DNA of 64,000 nt from Pseudoalteromonas ruthenica. Its GTDB lineage: Bacteria; Pseudomonadota; Gammaproteobacteria; Enterobacterales; Alteromonadaceae. This document shows positions 35,350 to 43,827 of the stretch, piece by piece. Both the position numbers and the translations under genes were made by a program. The stretch's first letter is position 1, and each line of letters opens with the position of its first letter. The stretch lies in assembly GCF_008808095.1 (NCBI RefSeq), contig NZ_CP023397.1, positions 682,001 to 746,000 of the forward strand. The letters run 5' to 3'. Below the pieces are notes generated by a model. It did not search any database and was not told the origin of the DNA. It was given only the letters and a program-made list of their open reading frames with translations.

Positions 35350-35404
35350 GTGGTAATTTGTTTTTTGTTTGTTAACATAAAGTAAAATTACCACGCAGAC
35401 AGTG
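35350..35404. repeat. Long-spaced inverted repeat before the DUF5916 gene
   Basis: GTGGTAATTT at 35350-35359 and AAATTACCAC at 35395-35404 are perfect inverted copies 35 bases apart, 24 bases upstream of the gene at 35428. The AT-rich spacer could hold the promoter. Either a pair of operator half-sites for a dimeric regulator or an mRNA leader stem; nothing decides between them here. Confidence 0.5.
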
Positions 35405-35427
35405 GTGTAGTACCAATAAGGACGTTT

Positions 35428-37653
35428 ATGGCGCGCTTCGTGTTATTATTGGCTGCGTGTTGCAGCCTTTTCAGCGCAACGGTTGTTGCATACCCTCCAG
35501 CAAAACAATTTGCACTGGCACACCTGCAAGAGCAAGTAAAACTCGATGGTAATCTTGACGAGCATGTGTGGGAAAATGCCACGCAAATCGCTGTTAACAC
35601 TCAGAATGAGCCCCTTGAACGCGCTGCCTCTCCAGTCAATACAACCGCCTACTTATTCGATGATGGTCAATTCCTATATTTAGGCATCGATGCCAAGGAC
35701 CCTAACCCCGAGGCCATTCGCGGAGCCTTGCGAGACCGAGATGAGTTATGGCAGGACGACAACGTCGGTATCATCATCGATAGCCTGAATGATGAGCGCA
35801 ATGCCTTTGAGTTTTTCGTTAATGCTTATGGTGCTCAAGGCGATATTCTCGCGACCGACTTTGACACCTGGGTTGAAGACCCCAGTTGGGATGCCATTTG
35901 GTACAGCGCCGCGCAAATTCATAGCGATGGGTATGTGGTCGAAATGAAAATACCCCTGACGGTATTGAACCTGCCAAAAACAAATGAACCCATCACCTGG
36001 GGCATTTCCATTGCACGTAATTACCCACGGGACGTGTTCTATCGCTTGTCTAATGTCGGCTTTGATCTTGATATAAAATGCAGTTTTTGCCAATTTGATA
36101 AACTCACTGGGCTTGCCAATCGCACTGAGCATCGTGATGTGTTATTTACACCGCATATCAGTGCTAGCCGCCATGATAGTAAAGAGCACGTTCCCGGTGA
36201 TTGGCAAAATGGCGATGTTGATGTTGAAGTAGGCGCCGATTTACGTTGGCGTATCAATGATGAAACCTTGCTTAATGCCACGGTTAACCCGGACTTTTCG
36301 CAGGTCGAAGCTGACGCTGTGCAGCTCGATGTAAACACCAACTTTTCGTTGTATTACGCCGAAAAAAGACCGTTTTTCTTAGATGGTTCCTCGTATTTTC
36401 GCACCAACCAGCAAGAGCTATTTTACAGCCGCACCATCGCCGAGCCGGATTATGGTGTGAAAGTCACCGGCAAGCAGGGCGCGCATACCTATGCCACGTT
36501 AGTCGCCGATGACGCCAACCCGTCAGTTTTATTGCCGGGTAATCAAGGCTCATCACTGGCGCAACTGCAAGATGATGTCACTAATGCGGTGGCGCGTTAC
36601 CGTTATGACTGGGGACAGCGCAGTGGGGTAGGGATGACGCTTACGCAGCGCCAAGGGGGAGATTATCATAATACCGTAGCAGCCCTCGATGGTACCTATG
36701 CCCTTAATGCCAGCGACTCCTTTAACTACGGACTGTCTTATGCCGATACCGATAATAGCGCGCTGTTTGTCGAAAATTGGGACGTTGCCGCTAACCAGTC
36801 CGGCACGGCAATTAGTTTGGCGCTTGAGCGCACGAAGCGTGATTACAACTTGCGTGGCGAGTATCAACAGATTGATGAAGACTATCGCGCCGATATGGGC
36901 TATCAGCCTAAAGCTGATTTTCGCGAGTACGTGCTCGGTGGCGGGCAAACCTGGTACGGTGACGATGGTGCCCGCATCACTAAGTGGCAATATGATTTAG
37001 AGTGGGATAAAAGCTTTGATTTAGATGGCGATTTACTTGAGCAAGAATTTGAAGGCTATTTATATGCTGAAGGGCCCTTGGTCTCTACTTACGAGCTTGG
37101 TATGTGGCATAGCGAAGAGCTTTATTACGGCGAATACTTTATCCAAAATAATGGCTATGTGCAGTTCTCTATTCGCCCACATCAAGATTTAACCTATGTG
37201 CTTTATGCCGATTACGGCTCACGTATCGACTACAGCAATGCTCGCCTTGGTGAGGGAGCCGATATTGAAAACTCCCTGAGCTGGGATGTGAACCAACATT
37301 TGCAGCTTAAGGTGAATTACAATTACAGTGAGCTCGATGTTGATGAGCAATCCGTTTATCGTGCCCAGCAGTGGGACCTGCGACTTTACTATAAATTCAA
37401 TATTCGCAGCATGCTTAAGGTCATCTGGCAGTTTGAAGATATTGACCGCAACCAGCAAGCCTACCTTTACTCGCAAGTGCATAAGCGCAATCGCGATTTT
37501 GGCTCGCAGGTGGTGTATTCCTACAAAATGAATCCGCAGTCGGTATTCTATCTCGGCTATTCCGACAGCGGCTATCAAGATGGCTCACTGGATGAGCTGC
37601 AACGCACTGAGCGTACATTTTTTACTAAAATCAGCTACGCTTGGCAGCTTTAG
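35428..37653 (+). CDS. DUF5916 outer-membrane protein with CBM9-like N-terminal domain
   Basis: 741 residues with a signal peptide (cut near VVAYP). Residues about 30-220 match the carbohydrate-binding family 9-like domain (VKLDGNLDEHVWENA, WQDDNVGIIID); the rest is a predicted beta-barrel of the DUF5916 type ending in a TKISYAWQL strand with a terminal aromatic pattern. It should sit in the outer membrane and may bind glycans or host hydrolase activity; substrate unknown. Own promoter region upstream with an inverted repeat. Ends overlapping the convergent DUF2254 gene by 4 bases. Confidence 0.83.
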   Translation: MARFVLLLAACCSLFSATVVAYPPAKQFALAHLQEQVKLDGNLDEHVWENATQIAVNTQNEPLERAASPVNTTAYLFDDGQFLYLGIDAKDPNPEAIRGALRDRDELWQDDNVGIIIDSLNDERNAFEFFVNAYGAQGDILATDFDTWVEDPSWDAIWYSAAQIHSDGYVVEMKIPLTVLNLPKTNEPITWGISIARNYPRDVFYRLSNVGFDLDIKCSFCQFDKLTGLANRTEHRDVLFTPHISASRHDSKEHVPGDWQNGDVDVEVGADLRWRINDETLLNATVNPDFSQVEADAVQLDVNTNFSLYYAEKRPFFLDGSSYFRTNQQELFYSRTIAEPDYGVKVTGKQGAHTYATLVADDANPSVLLPGNQGSSLAQLQDDVTNAVARYRYDWGQRSGVGMTLTQRQGGDYHNTVAALDGTYALNASDSFNYGLSYADTDNSALFVENWDVAANQSGTAISLALERTKRDYNLRGEYQQIDEDYRADMGYQPKADFREYVLGGGQTWYGDDGARITKWQYDLEWDKSFDLDGDLLEQEFEGYLYAEGPLVSTYELGMWHSEELYYGEYFIQNNGYVQFSIRPHQDLTYVLYADYGSRIDYSNARLGEGADIENSLSWDVNQHLQLKVNYNYSELDVDEQSVYRAQQWDLRLYYKFNIRSMLKVIWQFEDIDRNQQAYLYSQVHKRNRDFGSQVVYSYKMNPQSVFYLGYSDSGYQDGSLDELQRTERTFFTKISYAWQL

Positions 37654-39023
37654 CTTTGTTGCTGCGGTGATAATGCTAAATGAACATCATCACCGCGCCG
37701 CTTCGCGACTTCATTGACACGCTCAAGCATCTCATCAATACGCTTTCGTTCATAGGGGTTAGTGATGTTGTGCTCAGCATCGAATACGGTGGCTTGTACA
37801 TAGCGATACAAAGCATCGACGTAAGCCTTATTACCATCGCACACAAACAGAATGTTTTTTAGCGCCTCAAGAAGGTTCACTAAAATGGTGGTGTCTTCGC
37901 GCCCATAGTGGCGGATTGGGTCAAAGTTATCTTCTAACAAAGTAGCGACACTGGGCTCATAGAACCACAATCTAGGGGCCGTTTCTTCCTCGCTGTGTAG
38001 CAAGGTGTAATTGTGATCGGCAATGCGCAGGCGAGTGATAATTAAAATACTCAACATGTCTACCGCTTTAACAGCGGTGCCGGGGTCGTTTATCCCTGGG
38101 CTTAACGCTTTAATGGCGATTTCAGCAATTTGGCGAATGCCGTAACTGTAATGATCGCCAATATACTCTTCGATATAAAAAACACTGCACTTACAAATTT
38201 GCTCACAAAGTTCACCGTCATCGCTGATATCTTTATTCACCGCTAAGTAGGGAAAGCCTTCGACACAAAAAAAGCCAGGCTCAATTTCAACGACCAGTTC
38301 AAGGTCATGTTGTGCCAATATTTTACTTAATTGCTGCGTATGTACACCTTTAAAGTAGCCAGCTTGAGGGCTTTTTATATGATACCACTGGGTATAGTCA
38401 GGGCGTTTTTTCGCGATGTCGGGCTGTTGTGCTTGAGCGATGGCTTGCAGTTGTTGCTGAGTTTGTGAAAACAGTGTGTTAAGCACATTGTCCACCTGTA
38501 TGGAACGGGAAATAGAATGAATGAAAAATACAAATAGCGCCAAGGCGTACAGCCCAAGCATTAAGGCTATAAAGGTGCCCAGGGATGGCGGCTGGGTATC
38601 GCCATTCTCGGCGTGGATATTCATCAAGGTGACCAAGGTAAAGACAATACTGCCTAAGTACACCCCCAGCACATACTGGTGCGACTTCATGGTAATGAGC
38701 CCGGGTAATACCCGAGGTGAGAGAGTGGATGAGGCGTTATTAAGTACCACCATCACCATAGAAAAACTAAACACCGTCAACGAGATGAGGCCACCGGCGA
38801 GAATGTTAAGCACCGTTTTAGCGGTGTCTAAATCAGCAACAAACAACATCGGCCACTGTGATTTTAAGGCCATCACCAGCTCATGATATTCGATGCTCGC
38901 CAAAAGCATCGCTAAACACAACAGCAAGGTGATGATAATAGCAGGGTAGAAGCCAATGCTGCTGACGATGGCCCGGTAGTGGGCAGCAAGTTTGCGAGGT
39001 GTACGCACTGAACAAGCCTCCAT
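37650..39023 (-). CDS. DUF2254 inner-membrane protein
   Basis: 457 residues with four hydrophobic segments in the first 175 residues (around IIITLLLCLAML, ILAGGLISLTVF, YLGSIVFTLVTL, LMLGLYALALFV) and a large cytoplasmic C-terminal part. ISLTVFSFSMVMVVLNNASS and LSPGINDPGTA are hallmarks of DUF2254. Function unproven. Single gene, convergent with and overlapping the DUF5916 gene by 4 bases. Confidence 0.88.
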   Translation of the reverse strand: MEACSVRTPRKLAAHYRAIVSSIGFYPAIIITLLLCLAMLLASIEYHELVMALKSQWPMLFVADLDTAKTVLNILAGGLISLTVFSFSMVMVVLNNASSTLSPRVLPGLITMKSHQYVLGVYLGSIVFTLVTLMNIHAENGDTQPPSLGTFIALMLGLYALALFVFFIHSISRSIQVDNVLNTLFSQTQQQLQAIAQAQQPDIAKKRPDYTQWYHIKSPQAGYFKGVHTQQLSKILAQHDLELVVEIEPGFFCVEGFPYLAVNKDISDDGELCEQICKCSVFYIEEYIGDHYSYGIRQIAEIAIKALSPGINDPGTAVKAVDMLSILIITRLRIADHNYTLLHSEEETAPRLWFYEPSVATLLEDNFDPIRHYGREDTTILVNLLEALKNILFVCDGNKAYVDALYRYVQATVFDAEHNITNPYERKRIDEMLERVNEVAKRRGDDVHLALSPQQQS

Positions 39024-39432
39024 GGCGAATATTAAAAACTAACCCTAGCACAGTGCACCATTTGAGCCTAGACAGTCTTCGCTTTCGCTGCTGAGGATGC
39101 GAAATAAAGTTGGAAACGTCTAAACAAAAGTAGAAAGTAGCCATTTAGGCAAGTGATGCCTAACCAACTAATAGTCATGTCCATGTTTCATTAGAGCAAT
39201 AAAAAAACAGCTGCATTACGCCAGAGGTTTTGTGCATCTAAGTGAATTAGGTCATAAGAGATCTGACGGTCAGCTATGAGTGAGGAGGAACGGTCGGGTC
39301 AGCTCGTTTTTGGACAGAAACACGGTAGAGTATTTATTCGGTAACACTGTGTCCAGGGACTACCGCGCTGTGTGCGGCAGCCCCAGAGGAGCGTAAAGAC
39401 GAACTCGCTATAACACCTTGTTATAAAACGCC
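39024..39432. other. Gene-free stretch between DUF2254 and the cassette run, with a degenerate attC-like end
   Basis: No convincing gene in about 410 bases. The first part should carry the DUF2254 promoter. At 39340-39426, read on the minus strand, TATAACAAGGTG and CAGTGTTACC flank a CTGCCGC/GCGGTAG stem; this resembles a decayed attC directly behind the DUF2442 stop, but the consensus ends are poor. The array seems to end here. Confidence 0.4.
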
Positions 39433-39690
39433 TTAACGACCCCTAACAATTCGATTTGAATACAGGTCTTCAACAGGGAAGATCATCGTATAGTCGTCCC
39501 AGTTGAGATTGCCGTCCTCAATTTCGAAAGTAAGAAATTTATCGATGTTCTTGTACGGTTCATAGTCAGGATGCCCGACACTAAAAATGAACGGGGCAAA
39601 ATCGACTACAGACCTATGGCCATCGTTGAATGTTATTTCCAGGATATGGCCAGTAAGGTGTCTTGTATCAACCACTGATAATTCGGACAT
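39433..39690 (-). CDS. DUF2442 protein, partner of DUF4160 (putative toxin-antitoxin pair)
   Basis: 85 residues: LTGHILEITFNDGHRSVVDF and WDDYTMIFPVEDLY are typical of DUF2442. AAGGTG precedes the ATG. It overlaps the end of the DUF4160 gene by 23 bases. The DUF4160-DUF2442 pair recurs in integrons and other mobile DNA and is considered a probable type II toxin-antitoxin module, DUF2442 being the likely antitoxin; this is family knowledge and not visible in the sequence itself. Confidence 0.85.
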   Translation of the reverse strand: MSELSVVDTRHLTGHILEITFNDGHRSVVDFAPFIFSVGHPDYEPYKNIDKFLTFEIEDGNLNWDDYTMIFPVEDLYSNRIVRGR

Positions 39691-39988
39691 TTTTCACCTT
39701 TTGGTTAATAATCTGCGGGCTGATATGCTTTTTCTTCACGAAGTAATCTACCCATTTGTTCACAATATCCTCAGCATAGGCATTTACAAACTCTTCGAAT
39801 TCCTTGCGCTTTTTCGAGTCTAGGCCAGTCCCTTTATCTTTGATGACGATCTTTTGTATTCGACCGCTGAGCATATGAATCTCGGCTTTTGATTCTTTGC
39901 CTTGATACTTTGCATGGATATGAATGGGTTCGTGCTCATTGCTATAGAAAAACAATATCAACCCAAGGTACTCGTAGATCTTTGGCAT
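39668..39988 (-). CDS. DUF4160 protein (putative toxin of the pair)
   Basis: 106 residues. The start MPKIYEYLGLILFFYSNEH and the HEPIHIHAKYQG motif define DUF4160. AAGGAG seven bases upstream of the ATG. First gene of a two-gene cassette between two attC-type sites; small, basic protein. Toxin role is inferred from pairing and cassette location. Confidence 0.85.
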   Translation of the reverse strand: MPKIYEYLGLILFFYSNEHEPIHIHAKYQGKESKAEIHMLSGRIQKIVIKDKGTGLDSKKRKEFEEFVNAYAEDIVNKWVDYFVKKKHISPQIINQKVKNVRIISG

Positions 39989-40023
39989 AAATATCTCCTT
40001 ATCTCCGTTGCCAAATTAAGTTA

Positions 40024-40126
40024 ACTTAACGCCTCTATGTGGGGCGCATAAATGCATGGCTATACTTGGCGACGAAGGAGCGCAAGCCATGCGTTTTGCG
40101 TTCATGCCATTATTGACTTGTTATAT
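40024..40126 (-). repeat. attC-type recombination site 2
   Basis: ACTTAAC at 40024-40030 is a perfect RYYYAAC end; GTTATAT at 40120-40126 is an imperfect GTTRRRY end. Between them GCATGGC and GCCATGC pair, making a foldable single-stranded hairpin as attC sites do. It lies 19 bases past the stop of the 88-residue membrane protein gene, where an attC should be in a minus-strand cassette. Confidence 0.65.
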
Positions 40127-40144
40127 GAATTTAAACCAGTAACG

Positions 40145-40411
40145 CTATGAAAGTGCTGCGATAAATAAGACCACAAAAAACAAAATTACACAAATAGCTA
40201 GTATATTTCCGACGACTGCCAACGGCTTCGGCAATTTTGTAAATGAACCGCCTGACAGAAAATACCTTTTTGGATTGGAATTGACTAATTCAACCAACTC
40301 ATCTTTTTGTGGTTTATCAAGTTGAGAGAAATATTTGTTAACTTTTCGCGAATGACGGACTGCTTTTATCAAGATCAAACCAACGAAAATTACGATGACG
40401 ATTTCAATCAT
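40145..40411 (-). CDS. Small membrane protein of an integron cassette, unknown
   Basis: 88 residues with a membrane segment at each end (IEIVIVIFVGLILI and the C-terminal VVGNILAICVILFFVVLF) and a charged middle. ATG at 40411 chosen; a TTG two codons earlier is possible. It overlaps the preceding 74-residue gene by 8 bases and shares its cassette, suggesting that the two act together. No family recognised. Confidence 0.65.
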   Translation of the reverse strand: MIEIVIVIFVGLILIKAVRHSRKVNKYFSQLDKPQKDELVELVNSNPKRYFLSGGSFTKLPKPLAVVGNILAICVILFFVVLFIAALS

Positions 40412-40628
40412 ACTCAAGATTCATAGAGATATGGAACGTCTCATATTCAAATTGAAATTTGAGGTATAATTTTCGAAGTTCGCTTGCAACTTCGTTGCGT
40501 TGAAGAAGAAACACATTCTTCTCATTTTCTTTAATAGCATTATACGAAAAATAAGCGGCAACAGCGGTTGAACATCCTGAAGTAGTAGTAAAGAATAGAT
40601 TCCAATCCAACTCTGATAACTCCATCAT
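40404..40628 (-). CDS. Small single-pass membrane protein of an integron cassette, unknown
   Basis: 74 residues with one hydrophobic segment (about 10-30, TTTSGCSTAVAAYFSYNA) and a charged tail. It begins 12 bases from the attC end GTTAGGC, with no ribosome binding site, as is common for cassette genes. Overlaps the next gene by 8 bases. AT-rich codon use unlike the flanking chromosome. Function unknown. Confidence 0.6.
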   Translation of the reverse strand: MMELSELDWNLFFTTTSGCSTAVAAYFSYNAIKENEKNVFLLQRNEVASELRKLYLKFQFEYETFHISMNLEYD

Positions 40629-40639
40629 GCTTTAGGTTT

Positions 40640-40767
40640 GCCTAACGCCCTGTTAAGGTGTGAGCAACGCTACCCCGAAACCGAACCATACCACCTTAAA
40701 CACAAAAGCCAACGATGGAATGAAAAATGCAAAGCGTTGGGAATCACTCTCAAATTGCTTGTTAGAT
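40640..40767 (-). repeat. attC-type recombination site 1 (VCR-like)
   Basis: GCCTAAC at 40640-40646 and GTTAGAT at 40761-40767 fit RYYYAAC and GTTRRRY exactly. CAACGC (40664-40669) pairs with GCGTTG (40734-40739). Read on the minus strand the site runs from TAACAAGC to CTTAACAGGGCGTTAGGC, very like Vibrio VCR sites. The stop of the upstream cassette gene (40762-40764) lies inside its first box, the usual cassette arrangement. Confidence 0.88.
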
Positions 40768-41229
40768 ATTTTTATAAAATTTAAGCAACGGGTTTTTTGT
40801 AGCTTCCCATTCTGCTTTTAATAACTCTCTTGCTTCAGATACCACCTTATCTGATAAATCCCTCCACTTTGAATTGGCATCATTACCTATTCCTACTTCA
40901 CCAGGGTCTAAAAGACCTAAAAGATTTTTTAATAATGTATTTGCTGATTGATCGTCGGCTTTAAACCTCAAGCAAATTCGATTATGAAGATGCAAAGCTT
41001 CATACTTTAAGACGTCTAACTTTTCAGATAGCTCTGCTTTTTTTTGCTCAGTTTCATTGTTAAAAATTAAGTATAAATCGAACCATTGATGAGCTTTAGA
41101 TAAATATTCGGATATGTCTGAACGTAGTCCATCAATCCATGATTGCCGGAACTCAGATATTTTAATACCACGTGTGATAAGCGCAGCAGTTATAACACCT
41201 AAAGCGACCCATAATGTTGCTGTCCACAT
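40762..41229 (-). CDS. Single-pass membrane protein of an integron cassette, unknown
   Basis: 155 residues: one N-terminal membrane helix (about 3-20), then a helical cytoplasmic part beginning KISEFRQSWIDGLRSDISEY, a motif I have seen in many unnamed cassette proteins. GGAGAAG precedes the ATG at 41229, which decides the start over an in-frame TTG. Sits alone in its cassette between attC sites 3 and 1. Function unknown; mobile-element setting makes a defence or envelope role possible. Confidence 0.75.
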   Translation of the reverse strand: MWTATLWVALGVITAALITRGIKISEFRQSWIDGLRSDISEYLSKAHQWFDLYLIFNNETEQKKAELSEKLDVLKYEALHLHNRICLRFKADDQSANTLLKNLLGLLDPGEVGIGNDANSKWRDLSDKVVSEARELLKAEWEATKNPLLKFYKNI

Positions 41230-41246
41230 AAACTTCTCCAAAAATA

Positions 41247-41342
41247 CTAACCCCCATTCAGGGGCTTTTAATAGTTGGCTAGAATAACGAAAAACTTAAT
41301 AAAATCAAACCATTAATTGCCCGCGCTGGAATGGCCTGTTAG
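41247..41342 (-). repeat. attC-type recombination site 3
   Basis: CTAAC at 41247-41251 and GTTAG at 41338-41342 are the paired outer boxes; inside, CCATTC-AG on the left pairs with CTGGAATGG on the right with one unpaired base, the extra-helical base typical of folded attC. The outer 7-mers are not perfect consensus. It lies seven bases past the stop of the 644-residue ATPase gene. Confidence 0.7.
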
Positions 41343-41348
41343 CTGACT

Positions 41349-43283
41349 TTACTCACCAATTGCTAGGTCGAGGCTATTTTGCTCTGGTGTTGCAAGTAAT
41401 TCATTTAAAAGTTTATCTTGCTCTAAGCCGCTATAACGGCTCTCGATTTTTTCTTTTAGAGAGAAAAGCCTCGCTTCAGCTGTCCTGACCATTTCGCTAT
41501 ATGTTAAGGCATGAACTTCACCGTATTGATTTTCTTTATCCGAACCAACACTCTCGAACTTTCCAGTAAAATTATCAATGGTATCACCAACAACATAGGC
41601 TTTTATAAACGGTCTTGATGAACCGACCCCCGCATGCCATATATCATCTACATAGTATTTTGCTTGGGTCATTTCTTCTCTACCAATCTCAAAACCACCT
41701 TTTTTAAGTTCAATTAGTAAAACCTTTTTTGTTTTCTTTATTTCTTCGTCAAATTGCTCTAAGCCTAATGCACTCAACGAGGAGTTCTCACCAACTACGA
41801 TGTCTGGTCTTTTAGCTGAATTTAAAAAGTTTTCCTTCTTATGCTTCTTTTTAAAGACTGTATCCATTGTTTTTATCAGGCCTTTATTACTGGAGTATTC
41901 GGGAGTATCAAACTCAGGACCAAAAACCCATCGTGCTTTTTCTATCAAAGGATGTAATGTATGAAGCTCATCAACAGAATGGTCACTACTCAACCTTTCG
42001 ATTGCCTCAATAACTTTTATTCGTGAATCGATTTCAGATAGAATATTCATAGCGTCAGACGCACACCATTCTTGCAATAGGGAGTCTACAGCTTCTATAT
42101 CTTCGCTAGAGATCGTTGTTAGCTTATGCAAAAGAGCAACGCCAGCTCTAGATTTTTCCAAGTTAATTGCGGCCCTTAATGCTAGTTCTAACAATTCTGG
42201 CTTAATATCGGGGTTTTCAGCTAAGATTTGATCGATAAAATCATACAGCTCTTTTCGTGCTAACTGAGAGAGTTCTTTAATCTCTGACTTATGAATGTTA
42301 ATTACTTCTCTCTTAGCTCTGTCTATTTCGCTCTTAGATAACTCCAAATAACAAGCTTTTACGAATACTCCAATTGCGTCAGTTATTACACCCAAAGAAG
42401 AAAAGTCAGATTTAAAGCCAGACCAATCAGCTTCAATATAATCGAATAGATCATCAGACTCAGCGATCAGAGTATAGCGTTTTGCAAATGACTTTCGACC
42501 ATCTAAAATTTGATTTCCTTGTATTGACCAAGATGGGCTGCCAAGTAAACGGCCCCCGAGCCAAAAAGCAACGCCATGTTGATTGGATGTTCTAGATACT
42601 GCTGATGAGTCCACTAAGGTAAGCTTGATTTTTATATTGCCAATCGGTTTTATTTCTTGAGTTTTAACTATTCCAGGGTGTTCCGATAAGCAGATTTGCT
42701 TTCCATTTACTTCAACTTTAAATTCAGGGTTAAATAAAAACCTCGCGGATATTATCTCCGATAACTCCTGTTCTGATATTAAGTTTCTTTTAACCAGAAC
42801 TTTAATTTTTGTACCATGCCCACCTTTTTGATAATTTGATGAATTCACGACTTCAATTGGTTGGGACCCATCAGATAATGCCAACTCATATAAATTAGAT
42901 TTACCATCTTTCCATGTTTCTACAGAATATGAGTCATTGAAGCATAACCCTGCATGACGCCCAACGCCATTCCGACCAAAAGCTAATCGCTTTCCAACTA
43001 TGTCATTGTCATTTGGGATTTCGACAAAAGAGCCTTGGTGTCTTCTTCGATCATACCTCAGTTTTAACCAGCGTTGCTCGAATTCACTATTAGAAAGGCC
43101 TATTCCATTGTCTTCAACTGTAATGTATTGATCATAATCAGCGGGGATTAATATGGAAACTTTTGAAGCACCAGCATCGTGAGCATTTGCAATTAATTCA
43201 GTAATTGCAATGTCAGGCTTTGTCCCTATTGCCCCTATTTCTCTGATTAAGAAGCCTTCTTCATAAGTAACTGAATAAGTCAT
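41349..43283 (-). CDS. GHKL (Hsp90-like) ATPase fused to a PD-(D/E)XK nuclease-like domain, in an integron cassette
   Basis: 644 residues. The N-terminal GHKL ATPase has the N box ELIANAHDA (E29, N33), DNGIG at 58-62 and the lid GRNGVGRHAG at 103-112. A long helical middle (about 320-480) follows. The C-terminus has RPDIVV (D494) then LLIELKK (E525, K527) and Q540, the layout of PD-(D/E)XK nucleases. Prokaryotic MORC/MutL-like ATPases tied to nucleases are known in restriction and defence loci. No methylase is adjacent. AT-rich; attC site follows. Defence role is inference. Confidence 0.85.
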   Translation of the reverse strand: MTYSVTYEEGFLIREIGAIGTKPDIAITELIANAHDAGASKVSILIPADYDQYITVEDNGIGLSNSEFEQRWLKLRYDRRRHQGSFVEIPNDNDIVGKRLAFGRNGVGRHAGLCFNDSYSVETWKDGKSNLYELALSDGSQPIEVVNSSNYQKGGHGTKIKVLVKRNLISEQELSEIISARFLFNPEFKVEVNGKQICLSEHPGIVKTQEIKPIGNIKIKLTLVDSSAVSRTSNQHGVAFWLGGRLLGSPSWSIQGNQILDGRKSFAKRYTLIAESDDLFDYIEADWSGFKSDFSSLGVITDAIGVFVKACYLELSKSEIDRAKREVINIHKSEIKELSQLARKELYDFIDQILAENPDIKPELLELALRAAINLEKSRAGVALLHKLTTISSEDIEAVDSLLQEWCASDAMNILSEIDSRIKVIEAIERLSSDHSVDELHTLHPLIEKARWVFGPEFDTPEYSSNKGLIKTMDTVFKKKHKKENFLNSAKRPDIVVGENSSLSALGLEQFDEEIKKTKKVLLIELKKGGFEIGREEMTQAKYYVDDIWHAGVGSSRPFIKAYVVGDTIDNFTGKFESVGSDKENQYGEVHALTYSEMVRTAEARLFSLKEKIESRYSGLEQDKLLNELLATPEQNSLDLAIGE

Positions 43284-43796
43284 TTTCCATCCCTAGATAG
43301 AGGTACACCGTTACTAATCGATGCAAGTTGACATGTTTATAGCGAGCGAATCGCACGTTTTTTTTACTATGCTACCGCCCACTTTTATGAATGATATATT
43401 TTTAACAGACTAGTTAACTCATTGCCAGTATTATTAAAAATAGCTATTTCTCGTTTTCTTAACTATGTGAGCGATTGCGCTACAACTGTTTAATATACAG
43501 TTTTTGTATGTTTTTGAAGGAATGAACAGGTGGGCGTTAGCACTTATGTGATTGAAGTAATCTGATATTGGATATCTTAACAGAGTGTTTATTTCCAACT
43601 TTGATATATAAAAATGAGAGCGATTTTTGTTCACTCAAATGCTCGCGTTATTCTGTTTCCGACTTTCCTCTAACTGAGCCATTCACTTCCAATCATAACG
43701 TGGCTTCACATGAGATTTTCTTATGTAACGTTATTCAACATCTACAGCTGCATACGCCAAAGGTAATGTGCCTTGAATATGTGTGGGCAAATACAA
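43284..43796. other. AT-rich gene-free stretch upstream of the cassette run
   Basis: About 510 bases with only short open frames lacking ribosome binding sites and family features. It should hold the promoter of the ATPase gene. No integrase gene or convincing attI was seen; one would be expected on this side of the array. GAATCGC and GCGATTG repeats near 43348 and 43469 might be remnants of a site. Confidence 0.5.
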
Positions 43797-43824
43797 AAAA
43801 GCCGGCATGGAGGCCGGCTTTTCT
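43797..43824 (-). terminator. Intrinsic terminator of the AbgT transporter gene
   Basis: On the minus strand AAGCCGGC and GCCGGCTT pair around CTCCAT and are followed by T. It lies just past the stop at 43828. Confidence 0.9.
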
Positions 43825-43827
43825 TAT

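Noticed and set aside
39312-39365. Interlocked stems GGACA/TGTCC and CGGTAG/CTACCG resembling a pseudoknot
   Set aside because: Only 5 and 6 bp in an AT-rich decayed attC region; chance pairing is likely.
39158-39426. GCCTAAC at 39158 with GTTATAA at 39420 as a single attC
   Set aside because: About 270 bases long with no internal pairing, too long for a credible attC.
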